DNA of 64,000 bases from Todiramphus chloris collaris (GCA_025345505.1 JANVCC010000018.1:41035263-41099262), one strand, 5' to 3'. Shown: positions 14,721 through 27,562, counted from the stretch's first letter. The notes: generated by a model from the sequence alone, not told the origin. A program made the numbers and translations.

Positions 14721-17700
14721 ATTGTTTTTCATGTCCCCCATTTTTCTTTGTAGTTCTAGTTAAAAAATAAATCAGATTTATCTTCTAACCCTTTGTTCTT
14801 TCTGCATCTATTCTGCCTCTTGCTGCTAGGTGCTTTAGCCTATAGACATTCATGGTCTTTTCTCTTGCTATGAGCTTTACTATTTGAGGGAGAACAAGGA
14901 CAAAGCATAGCAAGCCAGTGAGAAGGATGGCTCCAATCCAGCAAAGCAGTGAAACACATGGCCATCTTTAAACACAGACATAATCTCATGGGAGTCAATA
15001 GAAATACTTGCATGCCTGAAAGTAGTATCTACCAGCTCAAGGCTGCTGTGTTGAATATATAAAAGGATCGTATGCTAATCGTCTCCTCTTTCCTTTTGTA
15101 TTTAAAACTAGTTTCACACTAACCTTTCAAAGCCCCCTTCATTCTTTCTGATATCTGAAGCAGTGATATAATACATTTTTGAGGTAATGCGCGTCAACAC
15201 AGTAGGATGCAAAATATTCAGATTTTCTAAGCCATATACTTTCATATTTCCCCTATTATTCCCTAACTTGCTCCTCACCAGAACATGAAATATTTCAACA
15301 TGATAGTCATATCACCTATTTATAAAGTTAGCTTATTAGTATTATTTATTTATTCACTAAAAAAGAATTTGGTATCTGAGTCACTTTAGAAACACCATTA
15401 ATTTCATTCCTCCTCAGGACATATTTGATTTCTTCAGTACCAAAAATGCAATTTTGCTGTACACCCAGTAGCATAATGGCTCTTGTTGACAAATGTTAAT
15501 TATTTGTGTGGGTTTTCTGTTCCCAACATTTTTGGCTCTGAACTTATAATCAAAGCAAAAGTAGGGAGGAGGAGAGGGGAGGGAACTTTTTTCCAAATAG
15601 TGGAACAGCTTTATTTGTGAATGTCATGGGAAGCTAGAAGGAGAAAAGAAAGCAAGTAAGTAAATGCATTAGCCTGAGGGAAAGGATTTCTAAGGATATG
15701 CTCTTACATCCAGCTGGGACTGGTCTCTTCTTTAGCTCAATGGATAAAAAAAAAAAAAAGGAGGGGGAAACATCCCCATGGCCCCACACCCCCCAAAGAT
15801 ACAATGGGATTTTAGCACTCAGAGGGAATCTCTCCCCACCACAATTGAAACACAGCTTAACTAGCTTTAAATCAGACTATCTAATCAACTGAAATCCAAT
15901 GAAAAATAGCTTCTGTTATGCCTTAGAAGCAGAGTGTGGATGAGGAGATTAGCTGGGGCGAGATTAATCACTTTAGAAAAGAGAACTTTAACTACTTTTT
16001 AATAACACACAGTTCAATGTGGTTGAGAGTATGGAAGCTCAGATAAAGCCTTTTTAAAAGTAAGAGCCATCAAAGCAGTTTGGAAATGTTTAGCTGCTCA
16101 GATACAGTAGTGGGCAGAACTCATTTTCATCTGTGCTTGTCTGAGGTGATTCCTTATTATCATTCTATAAGTTTCATGCTAGACAGAAAGAGAAAGAAAG
16201 ACTCAATAGCTTTTTCGTCATTAATGGTTGTCATTTTGATTAAAAAAAAAAAAAAAAAAAGAGAAGAAACACTATAGTTTAATGGGTAAATGCAAATGAC
16301 CTTAACATTGCAGTTTTGTACTTCAAAGACGAGTAAATTTGTTTTGAAGTTTATTTGGTAGATGAATTGCTGTCAGAGATAAGCAAAAAGTTTAGAATTC
16401 CCAAAGGCTGTGGAAATGTTTCAGAAAGGAGAAAATTCAAGAATTAAAACACTTGTGATCAAACATAATAAAAGTTAAGGCTAATAAACAGCTTTTCTAA
16501 TGTTTGTCTAAAAGGTGAGCCAAGGAGTCTTGTGGAACATAGCATTATCAGTTTGGAATTCACAAGGCTTGTTATATTTGAATTTTTTTCTTGTTTTCTT
16601 TTGGTTTTTTGGTTGTTTTTTTTTTTTTTTAATGAATATTACTTCCACTTCTAAATTAAAAATATTCTTCTTGCACAATAACTTATGCAGATTTAGCTTT
16701 TGCAATCAAACTCCTATATGTGGGCAAAATTAATAGTTATGATAGAAAGCTTTCTTCCCCACAGTTCCCTTGATAGGCAGTAGCATGGTAGAAACTCTCA
16801 AAAGATAATTTAAATAACAATTGAACCATTGTACAGGAATGACATTTCATATAGACTGTTTGATTATCATATTCCATGCTCTTAGGAAATATAGGACAAA
16901 AAACAGAAGTCAGGATTACCTTTCCTTATGCTATGGGTTTTTTTTCCCAAAATGTCTCTGATTAAAGACATATAAAAGGTATGATTTTTTTCTTTTTTTT
17001 TAATCATCTGGCCATCTCTTCGGTATTAAACACAGATACATGTATATTTTTAAATACTGCATTGCCATTGATGTTTTTTCAATGTCATATTGTAATTGGA
17101 AGATACTGGTGTCTGAGTAAATTTATGCTGATTTGTATCTCTTGTGAATCTCTGTTGGTAGCAAAGTTGTAGTTGTTCCTATTCTCCTACCCATTGATAA
17201 ATACTGTCCTGAAAAGCTTTCAGACAGGGCAGACTTGTTAGTGCTTGCCAGCAGCTCACAGTCGAAGCCCATTCAGAGGGGTATATTTTGTCTGACTTTG
17301 CTTTTTAACATTGGACATATAAAAAAAAAAACACAGCTCATTGTGTGTTTGCTTCAGGAAAAGTGCCATGCCGTCAACATGACAAAATCAAGTACAAGAC
17401 AAGCCAGGACACTGTAAAAATCATTTACCCTCTACTGCATGTAAGGATAGCTTAAAGCAAGCAATACAAGTTTTGACAAGGCATTTAAATACTCACAACT
17501 AACCATCTTCAGAAATGAACCAAGTCAAACAGATTTTGTTCTAAGGACCAAGATGAGCTGGCAAAGCTAGGACAGAGCCTGACTCTCTCTGCAATCTTTC
17601 TACACTGTCAGAGACACAACAAAAGAACAGCTATAAGACAGTTGGGCAGCCAGAGAGAGAGGCTGGGAGATAGACTGTTTTGTGAGACCATGGGCAGCCC

Positions 17701-18439
17701 ATTGCTGACCTCTGGCTCAGCCTTTATCATTGGAGCAGATCAAGGAAGGGACCCTGGCCACAGAGCGCTAGAAACAAAGCAGCTCCAGAACAACTCAAAC
17801 TGCTGCTGTTGTTCTCACAAACATCTGAATGCGTTCATCACTTCAATTGTACATAACCATTTTTTTGAGATTTTTAGGTGTGGTACATGCTCTTTATCTA
17901 CCCTCTGAAACAAAAGCCAACAGTTCATCAGATATGGATGTCACCCCAGGGAGAATATATAGAATTATAAAGTAAATACTAGGCAAAGTAGACAACTGCA
18001 TTTTATTTTCAGTTTTCTGTCACACATATATTCTGCCTGTGAACTTGAATAAGTCATACAATCTTCTAGTATCTCTTTTATCTATTAGAATTATTCAACA
18101 CCATCAATTGTTTTGGGACACATTCACCTTCACTTCACTTGAGGTATTCAATGTATCTATGTCAGATACTGTAACTTCCACTGATAGCTGATGGAGATAA
18201 CCCTATAGAGTTGACAAGGAGAAACAGGCATTTCATACTCATAATTCAGACTTCATGTTGACTGAACTACATTTTGGAAGACACTCTTTTCTATTGCTCC
18301 CCATTAACTGCAGAAGAAATCTTCAAATTAGTTATCCAACTTTGGCAACTGATCTAGATATCTAAATTTGAGTTTCCAAGGGGAGATGCTCCAGAGCCAT
18401 CCATACTCACAGTGGAGTGGCAGATCTCAGTGCACAACA
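14721..18439. other. Unique sequence, no gene recognised
   Basis: No exon or mobile element is recognised. A 19-base A run lies at 16242-16260 and a T-rich run at about 16617-16631. The ORFs here are short, and some are driven by these homopolymers. Confidence 0.6.
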
Positions 18440-19045
18440 GCTTTTTCCTGAGGTAGGGAAACATTAGAGCAGTGGAGAGACCTGTCAGAAGCCAGCATAT
18501 CTCGTGGGAACCACTGAAGGGGTGTCTCTTCCCACTCAGTGGACAACAAGGGATGTGAATCTTTGTAATCCCTTGAAAGAGGGGGCAGCAGAGTCACAAC
18601 AATGACTCTGAGGAACAATAGCAAAACAGTTTATTAGTTCTTCCTAATAGAACAATCAACAAACAGTACGGATAGAAGTGTTAATCTTTGTAGGCAATTA
18701 TTTTACGGCATGACTAAATTTTGAGGAAGAGGAAGAAAGGGTTATTAGAAAAGAGGAACAGAGAGAGGGAGTGAGGGATTGAGTAGAGAGAGAGAGTAAG
18801 ATAAAGAGAAAAGATTACCATCACCTGTGGATCCAGCAATGTCTCACTGGATCAGTCCAAGCCTTCAGTTCTTCAGCGGTGGGTGCACCTTAGTCAATAT
18901 ATTTTCTCTCCCTTTTACACCCTTGAGGTATCTGGGTGTCATTCCCAACTTCAACAGGAAGTGGCATTGATTTGCATGAACTCCATGAGCTGGAAGTAGG
19001 GTGGTGCCTGCCGTCCACCTCACCCATGGCACAGTCAGCAGAAGC
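18440..19045 (-). mobile_element. LTR-like endogenous retrovirus remnant
   Basis: This block is richer in G+C than its surroundings and contains sequence types seen in avian ERV LTRs: GCAATGTCTCACTGGATCAG near 18837, a GA-rich stretch at 18722-18800, and CAGTTTATTAGTTCTTCC near 18627, which on the minus strand supplies an AATAAA signal. It sits directly upstream of the CR1 element that begins near 19100. Neither TG/CA end can be fixed, and no internal retroviral gene is adjacent. It could instead be part of a longer unclassified repeat. Confidence 0.5.
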
Positions 19046-19590
19046 ACTTAACTGAAGAAAAGACGGAGTCCCACCTATGTAGAACCTATCTCTTCCTTTT
19101 GTTAAAGAATGTCTGCAAAGAGTCAAAGGGCCAGCACAGAGACATTAAAAGCAATCAACACCTCTCCCTTCCAGAGTCTTTACAGACCTTATCACCACAC
19201 AAGGTTTGAGGCACACAATAGCCAGGCTCTTACAAGGGACCTGGGCATCACCAGAGAAACCACAGCTACCCGCATGCTTATAGAAAGTGACCTAAAGAAC
19301 ACTAGTGACCAGGAGCACTTCAGAGTGAGCCAATTGTGCATGATGGGGCAGCCAGAGCATGACATGGTAGTTTGTGCAGGACGGGTGCTGAATTTCTGTC
19401 AGCTAAAGAGGTGAGTTCAGTTGGTTGTCATGACCCTCTCATAAGGAGCTTAGCAGTGGTAGCCACCAGGCAGAAAGCTTTGTGCTCTCTGCTCACCAAA
19501 ATGGAGGTGGCAGTCCAGAGCTCTGAGGAAAACATGCAGCTGTCTAGGTCTCAGGCTGCAGGGAGAACCAGAAACTTTCAATGATAATGG

Positions 19591-19827
19591 GTGTCAGTAG
19601 TGGGAACTGCTGTGTACATTGTGTCACCATGTGGACAATTTGCTCAGCCTGGTGGCAGAGCTGTGAAAGGAAGTAGATTAAAGAACATCAGGGAGGCTGA
19701 GCAAAAGATAGACTGGTGGAGCCAATCTCTGCCATCCCTGAGACACAAACAGGAGCACCTACCAGAAAATACCCAAGATCAAGGGGACCCTGTACCTAGA
19801 CAGTGCCAGGCTGAAGACAGCAGCTAA
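19591..19827 (+). pseudogene. CR1 copy A, ORF1 N-terminal fragment
   Basis: The open frame of 78 codons holds a Gln/Glu-rich stretch with the segment GGRAVKGSRLKNIREAEQ at roughly residues 21-38 and SLPSLRHKQEHLPE further on. Both are recognisable as the part of the CR1 ORF1 protein upstream of its esterase domain. ORF1 of CR1 is thought to bind RNA and assist retrotransposition. The frame stops at 19827 and the esterase region resumes in another segment at 20149, so ORF1 is broken. The preceding open frames at 19109-19414 and 19372-19584 probably represent more of the same degraded ORF1 or its leader, but I cannot recognise them firmly. Confidence 0.7.
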
Positions 19828-20148
19828 ATGAAAGGTCTGAATGGAGGCAACTCTCCTCTCCAAGCAGTAGGTAAACTCCCACTTTACCCATCTCACTCCT
19901 TCAGGTTCCTCTGTACAACAGGTGTGGAAGGCCAGTAGATGATGGTCCATCTACACTGGAGGTATCTCCAAGGTCAGAAAGCCCTACCCTCCATATCACA
20001 ACCATCTCAATACGGAAAAAAAGAAGGGTTGTAGGCAACTTTTATGAGGTGAACCAGGTGTCTACTATGCCAGACAGGACCTCCTCACAGGAAAGTGTGC
20101 TGCCTCTCTGGGGCCCAAGTTAAGGACATCATTAGGTAACTTCCTAGA

Positions 20149-20505
20149 TTGGTATGGCACTCAGACTATTACCTGTTATTAATCTTCCATGTGAGTGGAC
20201 ACAAAGCTGCAAACCATAGACCAAGAGCTATCAGAGGAGACTTCAGAGACTTGGGATGGTTACAGGTTAGTTTTTCCTCTCTCATTCTAGTTGCAGGCAG
20301 TGACATTGGAAGAAACAGATGGACTCAGACTATTAATACATGGCTCCATGGCTGGTGTTACCACCACAGTTTGGGTTTTTTTGATAACAGGGTGGCCTAC
20401 ACAGCACCAGTCCTGCTGGATTCAGGCAGGATTCACCTTTCTCAAAGGAGGAAGAGGTTCTTTGCTCAGGAGCTTGCAGGGCTCATTAACAGGGCTTTAA
20501 ACTAG
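20149..20505 (+). pseudogene. CR1 copy A, ORF1 C-terminal SGNH/GDSL-type esterase remnant
   Basis: The open frame of 118 codons matches the C-terminal esterase domain of CR1 ORF1. It ends in ELAGLINRALN immediately before the stop, as CR1 ORF1 usually does, with ORF2 beginning about 260 bases downstream. The block near residues 92-98 (SGRIHLS) is where the family has its catalytic Asp-x-x-His: the His is present, but Gly stands where Asp is expected. The Ser block is not visible in this frame, lying before the segment's start or lost. The domain is therefore unlikely to be catalytic. The domain is known from CR1 family biology; the residue loss is read from the sequence. Confidence 0.75.
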
Positions 20506-20760
20506 ACTTGAATGGGGAGAGGGATAATATCAGGCTTGCCTGTGACAAGGTGTGGGGTGCCATGGCATGGTCAAGGGACAAAGTGCTATTGAGGACCCTC
20601 AGCCTCTGAGGCATGATGAGGATACTGCAGCACACTTGAAGTCTTACAGAGATGAGCCATGGGTTCCTGAGGTAATAGAAGCCAATAGGGAAACATAGGT
20701 GAAATAACTCAAAGGTATTAAAGGGAGTCCCTCTAAAAAGGTGAGACACAGACAACAACC

Positions 20761-21300
20761 CAGCTGAAGTGCCTCTTCACCAATGCATGCAGCATGGGCA
20801 ATGAACAGGAGGAGCTGGAAGCCATCGTGCTGATAGAAAGCTACAACCTAGTTGCCATTACTGAAACTTGTTGGGACAAAACCCATTATGAGATTGTGGC
20901 TTTGGATGGCTACAGGTTGTTCAGAAAGGACAAGACAGGAAAGAGGTGGGGGAGATGTTGTCCTCTACATCAAGAAATGGATAGAACATGAAGAGCTGTC
21001 CCTAAAGAATAGCCGTGAGCATATTGAAAGTTTTTAAGAAGAATTAGAGAAAAAGGCAACAAAGGAAACCTTGTGATTGGTGTTTACTGGTGTTTACTGG
21101 AGGCTGCCTGATCAAGGGGAGCCTATTGATCAAGGATTATTACTCCAGTTACAGGAGGCTTTGCACTTGCAGGCTCTCATCCTGCTCTGAGATTTCAACC
21201 ACCCCAACACCTGCTGGAAAAGTAGTATGGCAAGCTGTAGGCAATCCAGGAGATTCCTGGAAAAACTGAAGGAGAAGTTCTGTAAGCCAGGTAATAGACA
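20761..21300 (+). pseudogene. CR1 copy A, ORF2 endonuclease (APE-type) remnant
   Basis: The frame starting near 20761 reads TNACSMGNEQEELEAIV and then AITETCWDKTH, the first two conserved blocks of the CR1 apurinic-type endonuclease. The metal-binding Glu of the TET block is present. A frameshift around 20940 (run of GGGGG) moves the frame before LYIKKWIE. Another segment at about 21125-21260 carries the LPDQGEPID block and DFNHPNTCWKSS, where the usual Gly before DFNHP has become a stop codon (TGA at about 21187). The C-terminal part of the nuclease is deleted before the linker at 21310. In an intact element this enzyme nicks the target site; here it is non-functional. Confidence 0.85.
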
Positions 21301-21309
21301 GCCCTACCT

Positions 21310-21560
21310 GTAAGAAATCAGACAAGGAAGGCAAGAAACTGACAAGGCTGAGCCGAGACCTTCTGGTTAAACTGAAGCACAAGAACAAAATGCACAGGCA
21401 GTGGAAGCAGGGATAGATATCCTGGGAAGACTACAGGGACACTGCCTGGTTGTGTAGGGGTGGGATCAGGAAGACCAAGCTGGAGCTGAACTTGGCAAGG
21501 GATGCAAATAATAAGAAGGGCTTCTACAAGTATGTCAATCAGCTCAAGAGAGACAGGGAG
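21310..21560 (+). pseudogene. CR1 copy A, ORF2 linker between endonuclease and RT
   Basis: The conceptual frame reads LSRDLLVKLKHKNKMHRQWK, followed by a basic segment ending in KKGFYKYVNQLKRD. This is the region joining the endonuclease to the RT in CR1 ORF2. It is interrupted by a stop within the segment (TAG near 21413), and the RT N-terminal half that should follow is missing. Confidence 0.75.
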
Positions 21561-21688
21561 ATACTACAGGATTGTCCAATGGGGGGCTGAAAGGATGATT
21601 AAGGGTCTGGAACTGACCTGTCAGCCTTACCTTTGTCCCTGGGAAGATCAAGGAACAGATCCTCCTAAAAGATATGCTACTGTGACCA

Positions 21689-22390
21689 GTGCTGTGTAAC
21701 ATCTTCATCAATGATGTAGACAGGGGGATTGAATGCACCCTCAACAAGTTTGTAAATGACACCAAGCTGAATGATGCAGCTGAAGCACCAGAGGAATGGG
21801 ATGTCACCTGGAGGGACCTGGAAAAATGGGCCCATGTGAACCTCATGAGGTGCAACAAGACCAAATGCAAAGTCCTGCACATGGGTCAGAAAATCCTTGG
21901 TATCAATACAGTCTGAGGGATAAAGAGATTGAGAGCAGTTCTGTAGAGAAGGAGTTGGGGGTACCTATGAATGAAAAGCTAGACATGAGCTGACCATGTG
22001 CTCTCCCAGCCCAGAAAGCCAACTGTGTCTGGGATGCATCAAAAAAATAATGGCCAGCTGGTTGAGGGTGGTGATTCTCAGCCTCTGCTCTGCTCTGGTG
22101 AGACCCTACCTGGAGCACTGTGTCCAGCTCTGGAGCCCTCAGCACAAGAAGGATATGAACTTGTTGGAGAAGGTCCAAAGGGAGTTCACAAAAATGACCA
22201 GAGGTCTGGAACACCTCTCCTATGAGGAAAGGCTGAGAGAGTTGAGGTTGTTCGCCCTGGAGAACAGAAGACTCTGCAGACATCTTATTGCAGCCTTTCA
22301 GTTAAGGGGACCTATAATAAATATCGGGACAATCTTTCCATCGGAGCTTGTTGTAACAGGACAAAGGATAATGATTTTAAACTAAAAAAG
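21689..22390 (+). pseudogene. CR1 copy A, ORF2 reverse transcriptase C-terminal part
   Basis: Two overlapping frames cover the end of the RT and the thumb/C-terminal region. The segment at 21689-21916 starts at the LCNIFINDVDRGIECTL block and contains KFVNDTKLNDAA at 21746-21781, where CR1 RTs usually have the catalytic FADD box; here the first Asp is Asn. After a frameshift, 21996-22385 contains LVRPYLEHCVQLWSPQHKKD and GLEHLSYEERLRELRLFALE, standard CR1 C-terminal landmarks. Everything carrying RT motifs A and B, normally just upstream, is deleted at about 21680. The protein could not polymerise DNA. Confidence 0.9.
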
Positions 22391-22625
22391 GGGAAGATTT
22401 AGACTAGATAGAAGGAAGGATTTTTTTTCCAATGAGGGTAGTAAAATACCAGAATATGTTGTTGTCCAGAGATCCGGTAGATGCCCCATGCCTGGAAATA
22501 TTGAAGGTGAGGTTGGACAGGAGCTCTGAGCAACCTGATCTAGTTAAAGATGTCCCTGCTCATTTCAGGGGGTTTGGACTAGATGACCTTTGAGGATCTC
22601 TCCAAGCCAAATTATTCTATGATTT

Positions 22626-25600
22626 TATGGAAATTGGCCTAGATTAATTTGGACCATAGTGTCTGCACATGGGTTACATATTCTAATTTGAAGGGCTTTT
22701 AGATAGATATATCAATAGTCCCAAGGTGACTACAGTGATGTGTTAGGAAGTGAATAAAGATTGGTTTATTTCCGTTTGACCTTCAGAATATGTTTTGAGC
22801 TCAAGCTACTGGTATTTTATTTATATATATATTCTATCCTGCGCAGTCCTATTTCAGTTAACTACCACTTTGTACTGATTCTACAGTGTATGGTTGTTCA
22901 AGTAGACCTTTGGTATTTCTATCACACTTCAAAAGCTCAGAGGGGAAAGTTATGGCTTTCTACCGCTTCTGAGTAAATTTGTAGCATTATTAGTGAACTA
23001 AAGGAATATGTATCTGAAGACCTTCACTTAAAGAAGAGGTGGTATTATCTGAAACCTGATGTATAGAATGTGCTTTAATAAATTGTTAAGTCACACAGAG
23101 GAAGAAGAACATGTCCTAAGTCTCTGTATGTATGACCTTAATACCATTCCTGTTAATGGGAGACTTGCCTTCAGTTTCACTGAAGATGAGATCAGGCCCC
23201 ATTCTGATTGCTGCAAGGTTACTTGCAGTTTTAGGTGAGGAAATAAAGCAAAAGTTGATCTGGGTATTATCTAGACTGAAGCTGTCCCTAGGTCTGTAGA
23301 GATTTATACACGACTGATGGTTAGTGTTTTCAAATATTGCTTAAATTCAAATCCATGGAGTAGCTTCCATATGGAAATTTAAACATTTGCATTTACTCAT
23401 TCCCATGGGATTTTTATTTGCTTGTTTGTAAAATGCTTCTATGTACCTCCTCAGGCATGCAGTTAGGGCATTCCAGCCTTCCATGGGGTCTCCTTTCCCA
23501 AGACTGACTGCATCTATAATGCTTAACATTCAGAACTGGGTACATACAATGCAGACTTCAATCTTCAATAAAATAATGAACTGGTCAATAGTACATGGAA
23601 AAATAATCACTGCATTAGGAATAACCTCTTTCATTAACTGCTCACAAAGCAGTCTAAGAATCTAGGCCTACTATTTTATCAGACAAAAAATTTCAAACTT
23701 AGTTTTCTCTCTCTTCATTGTCAAGTTGATTACTACTAGTTTCTTGGAAGATACTCTTGTTTCATCAGCAAAGAGGACTCAATAAACGTCAGTTACTTTA
23801 AAAAAAAATGTATTAAACTAATCACAGAAAGAAGCACTTTCTCAGTAAAGAAAAATATTAATCTATACATCTTCTTGTGCCCTTCAGATCACCTTATAAA
23901 TATCACAGCTGAAAAAGACTCTTGGAGTTAATGGTGTTTTGCTGGAACAATGGTGGAGGCTAGGGCAAGACTAGCCATGTATGTGACATTTCTTTCCTTT
24001 TATTAGACAATTCAGAGACATCTCTGTGGAAGGTAACCATAGCAATGCAATTTATATGTTTATTTATCAGTCATTTATTTGTTGTCATTTTAAACCTTGT
24101 ATCACTTTTTACAGTGAGGGCACATACAGCTCCAGGTCTCAGCTCAGGTAATTACCCTCCACCTTACACACATTTCTCCTTCAGTGTCTGTTAGAGTGAA
24201 ATTCTTTTATTTTCTTTTCTTTGTCCTGTTCTTTTATATCTTGCTGTGCACAGTGGAACTGCTCCTATGTCTCATTTTACACCTTACTGAGCTGTAGTAG
24301 GAAAGTGACTGTCAGACCATCTCCTTTTGTGAAGTGGTTCTTAGACCATTTCTTGTTTATATCAAGTCAGCACTTACCCACAGGTCATTTTGCCACAGCT
24401 AACAGCGTTTAGTGTTTCTCCACAGGATACTGCAGAGCCTAAACACTTTCTGGGTTTATCACAGGGATTTCAAAATTGTCTGTACAAACTACACCTATTC
24501 GGTAGAAATACTTGTTTCTCTGCAGTCTTGAAATGAAAGTTTGAGTTTCATCAATGCTAGTAGAGCTATAAACCCAGTTTCTATTGCTCCCTTCCTGAAT
24601 TTTCATAGACAGAGGATCAATAGCACAAACACACTCCACCTAAGAAAACTCTTTAAAAATGTGTCCAAAGATGGTACATTCTAAACTGAGCTGTCCGTTA
24701 GGCACCCAAGTGAGATGACAGTTCACTGTCACAAACTGTAATGTAGAAACAGCAACATTCTCCATCCAGAAAACATCTTACCCCTCATCTTTTTTCTTTT
24801 TTTTTTTTTTTAATTCTTAATTTATTGACATTGTCAGGTAAGCATTCCTATAGTTCTTTTCTATCCTACATTATCCACATTATCAGTATTCCCATTGTAT
24901 TTTCAAAGGATGTTGAGAAGGAACTAAATAATCTGCATACACTCTAAAGTCCCTTGTTTTCTAAAAAACATCTGTGAATTCACTTGTAAAGGCATTTCTG
25001 CTAGAGATGCTGACAGTCCCTACAGATTACCCTGTAACTACATTTTTGTCAGTGAATTGAATGTTCTTAAATTTGTTCTCTCAGGATTTAATTGATTCGG
25101 CATGAACCACACCCATGCTATTAAAGTCTGTTTCTCAGACTGCCAATTGGCAAAGGTTTCTGAAACCTCAAAACTCTTTGATCGTGTTCAGAGAATGCTT
25201 GAGAAAGTGGTAGCTTAGGCCAAAACCATTCTAGTAACCATTTTAACTCTTCAGTTATGCCCATAATAAATTTCCAGCACCTGGTAACATTTATTGCCAC
25301 TGCCTAACTTACTAGTTTAGACACAGAATAAATTCTTTAGTTTTTTTGCTCATTAGGTTTACCAGATACCTATAAAATCTTAGAACATCCAAAGGTATAT
25401 TGCAAAAAAAAAACCCCACTCCTGAATTTAATACCTATCACTTTATAGGATTCTTAAGAGAAGGAGTTTGCATGGCATCAGGTGGTAAAATTATGGAAGA
25501 GAAATCCACAGAGGATTATCAAATCCATGGACTGAACACATGGTTTAAAATGGTAGTCCCTGAGATGAACGTAGTTTGGGAACATTAAAAGGTGGTATTG

Positions 25601-26956
25601 TGGTACTTCTTCTGCTCATATATTCTTGACTTTTCACCTACCTAGAGTAAGTAAAATAAAATTGGGCTATGTGCAGTTTTGGTCCAAGTAAGTAAAAATA
25701 TTCTTCTATTACCTGCTTTCCTTTCCACCATTCTGTATGAAAAGTAACATGTGTAACATGGCCAGCATGACATGGACAACACCCCATCAGGCTATTGATT
25801 TCACCCAGCTATTGACATTTTGTTTATAACTCACCCCTTTCCTGATATCAAGAAAGAAATTGGAAGAACTTTGTTTGTTTGTTTGTTTCTGATAGACAGC
25901 TAAATTAATAACACAACTATACAGAATTTCTATGAAAATGGAGGGGATATGTATATGAATACTTGCTTTGATATAATTGAGACAAATAGCTGCCAAAGAC
26001 AGACTTCCATAACTATCCATCAGTTCTGTCACTCAAATCTCTATCAGAGAAAAGGGATGTAAATGTTTCTACTGAAGTTGTATCACCTCATACAGTGTAC
26101 CTACATATTTTAATACTTACATATGTACATACATAGAAAGAGATATCTATATTACATATGTTAGTAAAGCATACCATATAAATATAGAACTGGATCAGTC
26201 TCATCTTGCCTAGATTTGTTATTAAAGAAAAAAAAGAAGTTTAAAAAAAAATGAGCAGATAGGAGGGAAGATAGCTTCCTCCAAAATACTCTACAGTCAA
26301 ACATTCATAATGCACTTAATGGTGGTAGGTATAAATGCCTCCCCTAAAATAAGCACAGAATGGCAAGGGTAGATAACTCAAAATTTTCTGTAGATTATTA
26401 GATATAAACCTAGTACGGATTCTTTATTGTATTTTCAGGGATGGACTGTCTTAAGTTAGGTGTCCTCTTCTGAATTAAAATCAACTTTTGTGAATTTCAT
26501 GCTTATCACTTTCATTCTAGCCTGGGTTTAGGGGACTGAATCATAACATGGTAGGATTTTGGAGTCTTCTTAATGTACCAGCTACCTCAGGTTCCTCAAT
26601 TTTGCAGCCTGGATTATGGCAATATCTATAGTTCCTTTGGGAATTTTGCATTAAAATTCTCTGCTGTACCTTGTGCTTTTCTATTGATCCTACACCAGGA
26701 AATTTAATTGAAAGAACAATTAAAAGAAGATATTACTCCTGTAAAGTAATGAACATCTGCATGAATCTTTAAAAACAATTTTAAATATTTTCAGTACCAT
26801 TAACACTTGTGTGTGTATTGTGGCATAATATATGAAAGGTCACTTCTTTGGAGGAATTTTAAAAGCTCTTCATAATATTTTACATACTTAAATTTCTTCA
26901 TAGGAAGATTAAACCTATTCCTGAAAGTTAGCTTTTTGGATTTCATGTTGAAAAAG
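22626..26956. other. Unique sequence, no gene recognised
   Basis: No exon, RNA gene or repeat family is recognised. A T run lies at about 24799-24811 and a short GTTT-type repeat at about 25872-25887. ORFs are short and without domains. Confidence 0.6.
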
Positions 26957-27552
26957 TGTCCTCGTTTGAGTGAAAACAGAACTAATTCTGTTCAGTAATT
27001 TTACTTTTCAGCTTGGTTCTTCTAATTAACTGCACTTTCTGAAGTTAGCAGCCTGTTCTCACAGGCAGTGTCTACTTCTAGCAGTGGTAACACCTCATGT
27101 TTAGAGTTACTACCAAGGATTGGTATGCAGACCAAGGCCACTGCTGGGTCCTGTGTACCACACTGGGGGGTGCAGGAAGTGGAAGGCTGCACCTTCAGGG
27201 AGGAGCGGACAGGACAGGTGACTCTAAACTGACCAGCGAGGTATTCCATCCCATATACGCCATATTTGGTCTAGAGCTGAGGGACCTGAAGGGTCTCTGG
27301 GCTCTTCTCTCCCCTTTTGGACTGCTTTGCCAGCTTTTGCTTGGCTCGGCTCAGGTCTTCTTTCGGTTCCTTCCTCAGAGCACCCAAGGAGGACTCTGCC
27401 CATTCTGCCTTCGATCCAATCTGCGTGTTCCTGAACCTGGTACCTGAATCCAGCTCCTGAACACAGCTCCCCTCTGCTGCGGGGCCCAGTCTGGGACTTC
27501 CCCGAAGCCTGCACAACATCAGTGGTGACAGTGATGTAATTACCATCAGGGG
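26957..27552 (+). mobile_element. Avian ERV LTR, plus strand, cut off by an assembly gap
   Basis: The block begins TGTCCTCGTTTGAGTG at 26957 and is related over most of its length to the inverted copy at 38290-38922, which shares the same start and segments such as CACTTTCTGAAGTTAGCAGC and CCTCATGTTTAGAG. The two were therefore derived from one LTR family inserted in opposite orientations. This copy keeps about 228 bases at 27126-27353 that are mostly absent from the other. It runs into ten Ns at 27553; the last roughly 210 bases of the LTR, judged from the other copy, are not seen. It is unknown whether this is a solo LTR or the 5' LTR of a provirus hidden in the gap. ORFs called across it on both strands are not genes. 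Confidence 0.85.
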
Positions 27553-27562
27553 NNNNNNNNNN
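27553..27562. other. Assembly gap (10 N)
   Basis: A run of exactly ten Ns inside an LTR. The true size of the missing sequence is unknown. Confidence 0.99.

Larger units (their letters stand above)
19100..22625 (+). mobile_element. CR1 LINE, copy A: nearly full length but deleted and inactive
   Basis: This is the most complete non-LTR retrotransposon in the window. In order it shows an ORF1 region (about 19590-20505, ending with an esterase-like domain), an ORF2 endonuclease region (about 20761-21300), a linker region (21310-21560), the C-terminal part of the reverse transcriptase (21689-22390) and a 3' tail ending in ATTATTCTATGATTTTATGG, the octamer-type end expected of CR1 rather than a poly-A tail. 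CR1 copies itself by target-primed reverse transcription using its ORF2 endonuclease and RT. Here both ORFs contain stops and frameshifts, and the core RT motifs are missing across the junction near 21680, so it is dead. Most bird CR1 copies are strongly 5'-truncated, so the retained ORF1 is notable. The 5' limit is approximate because it abuts an LTR-like block. Confidence 0.9.

Noticed and set aside
21544..22283. Minus-strand ORFs of 112 and 126 codons
   Set aside because: They are shadows of the CR1 ORF2 reading frames on the plus strand.
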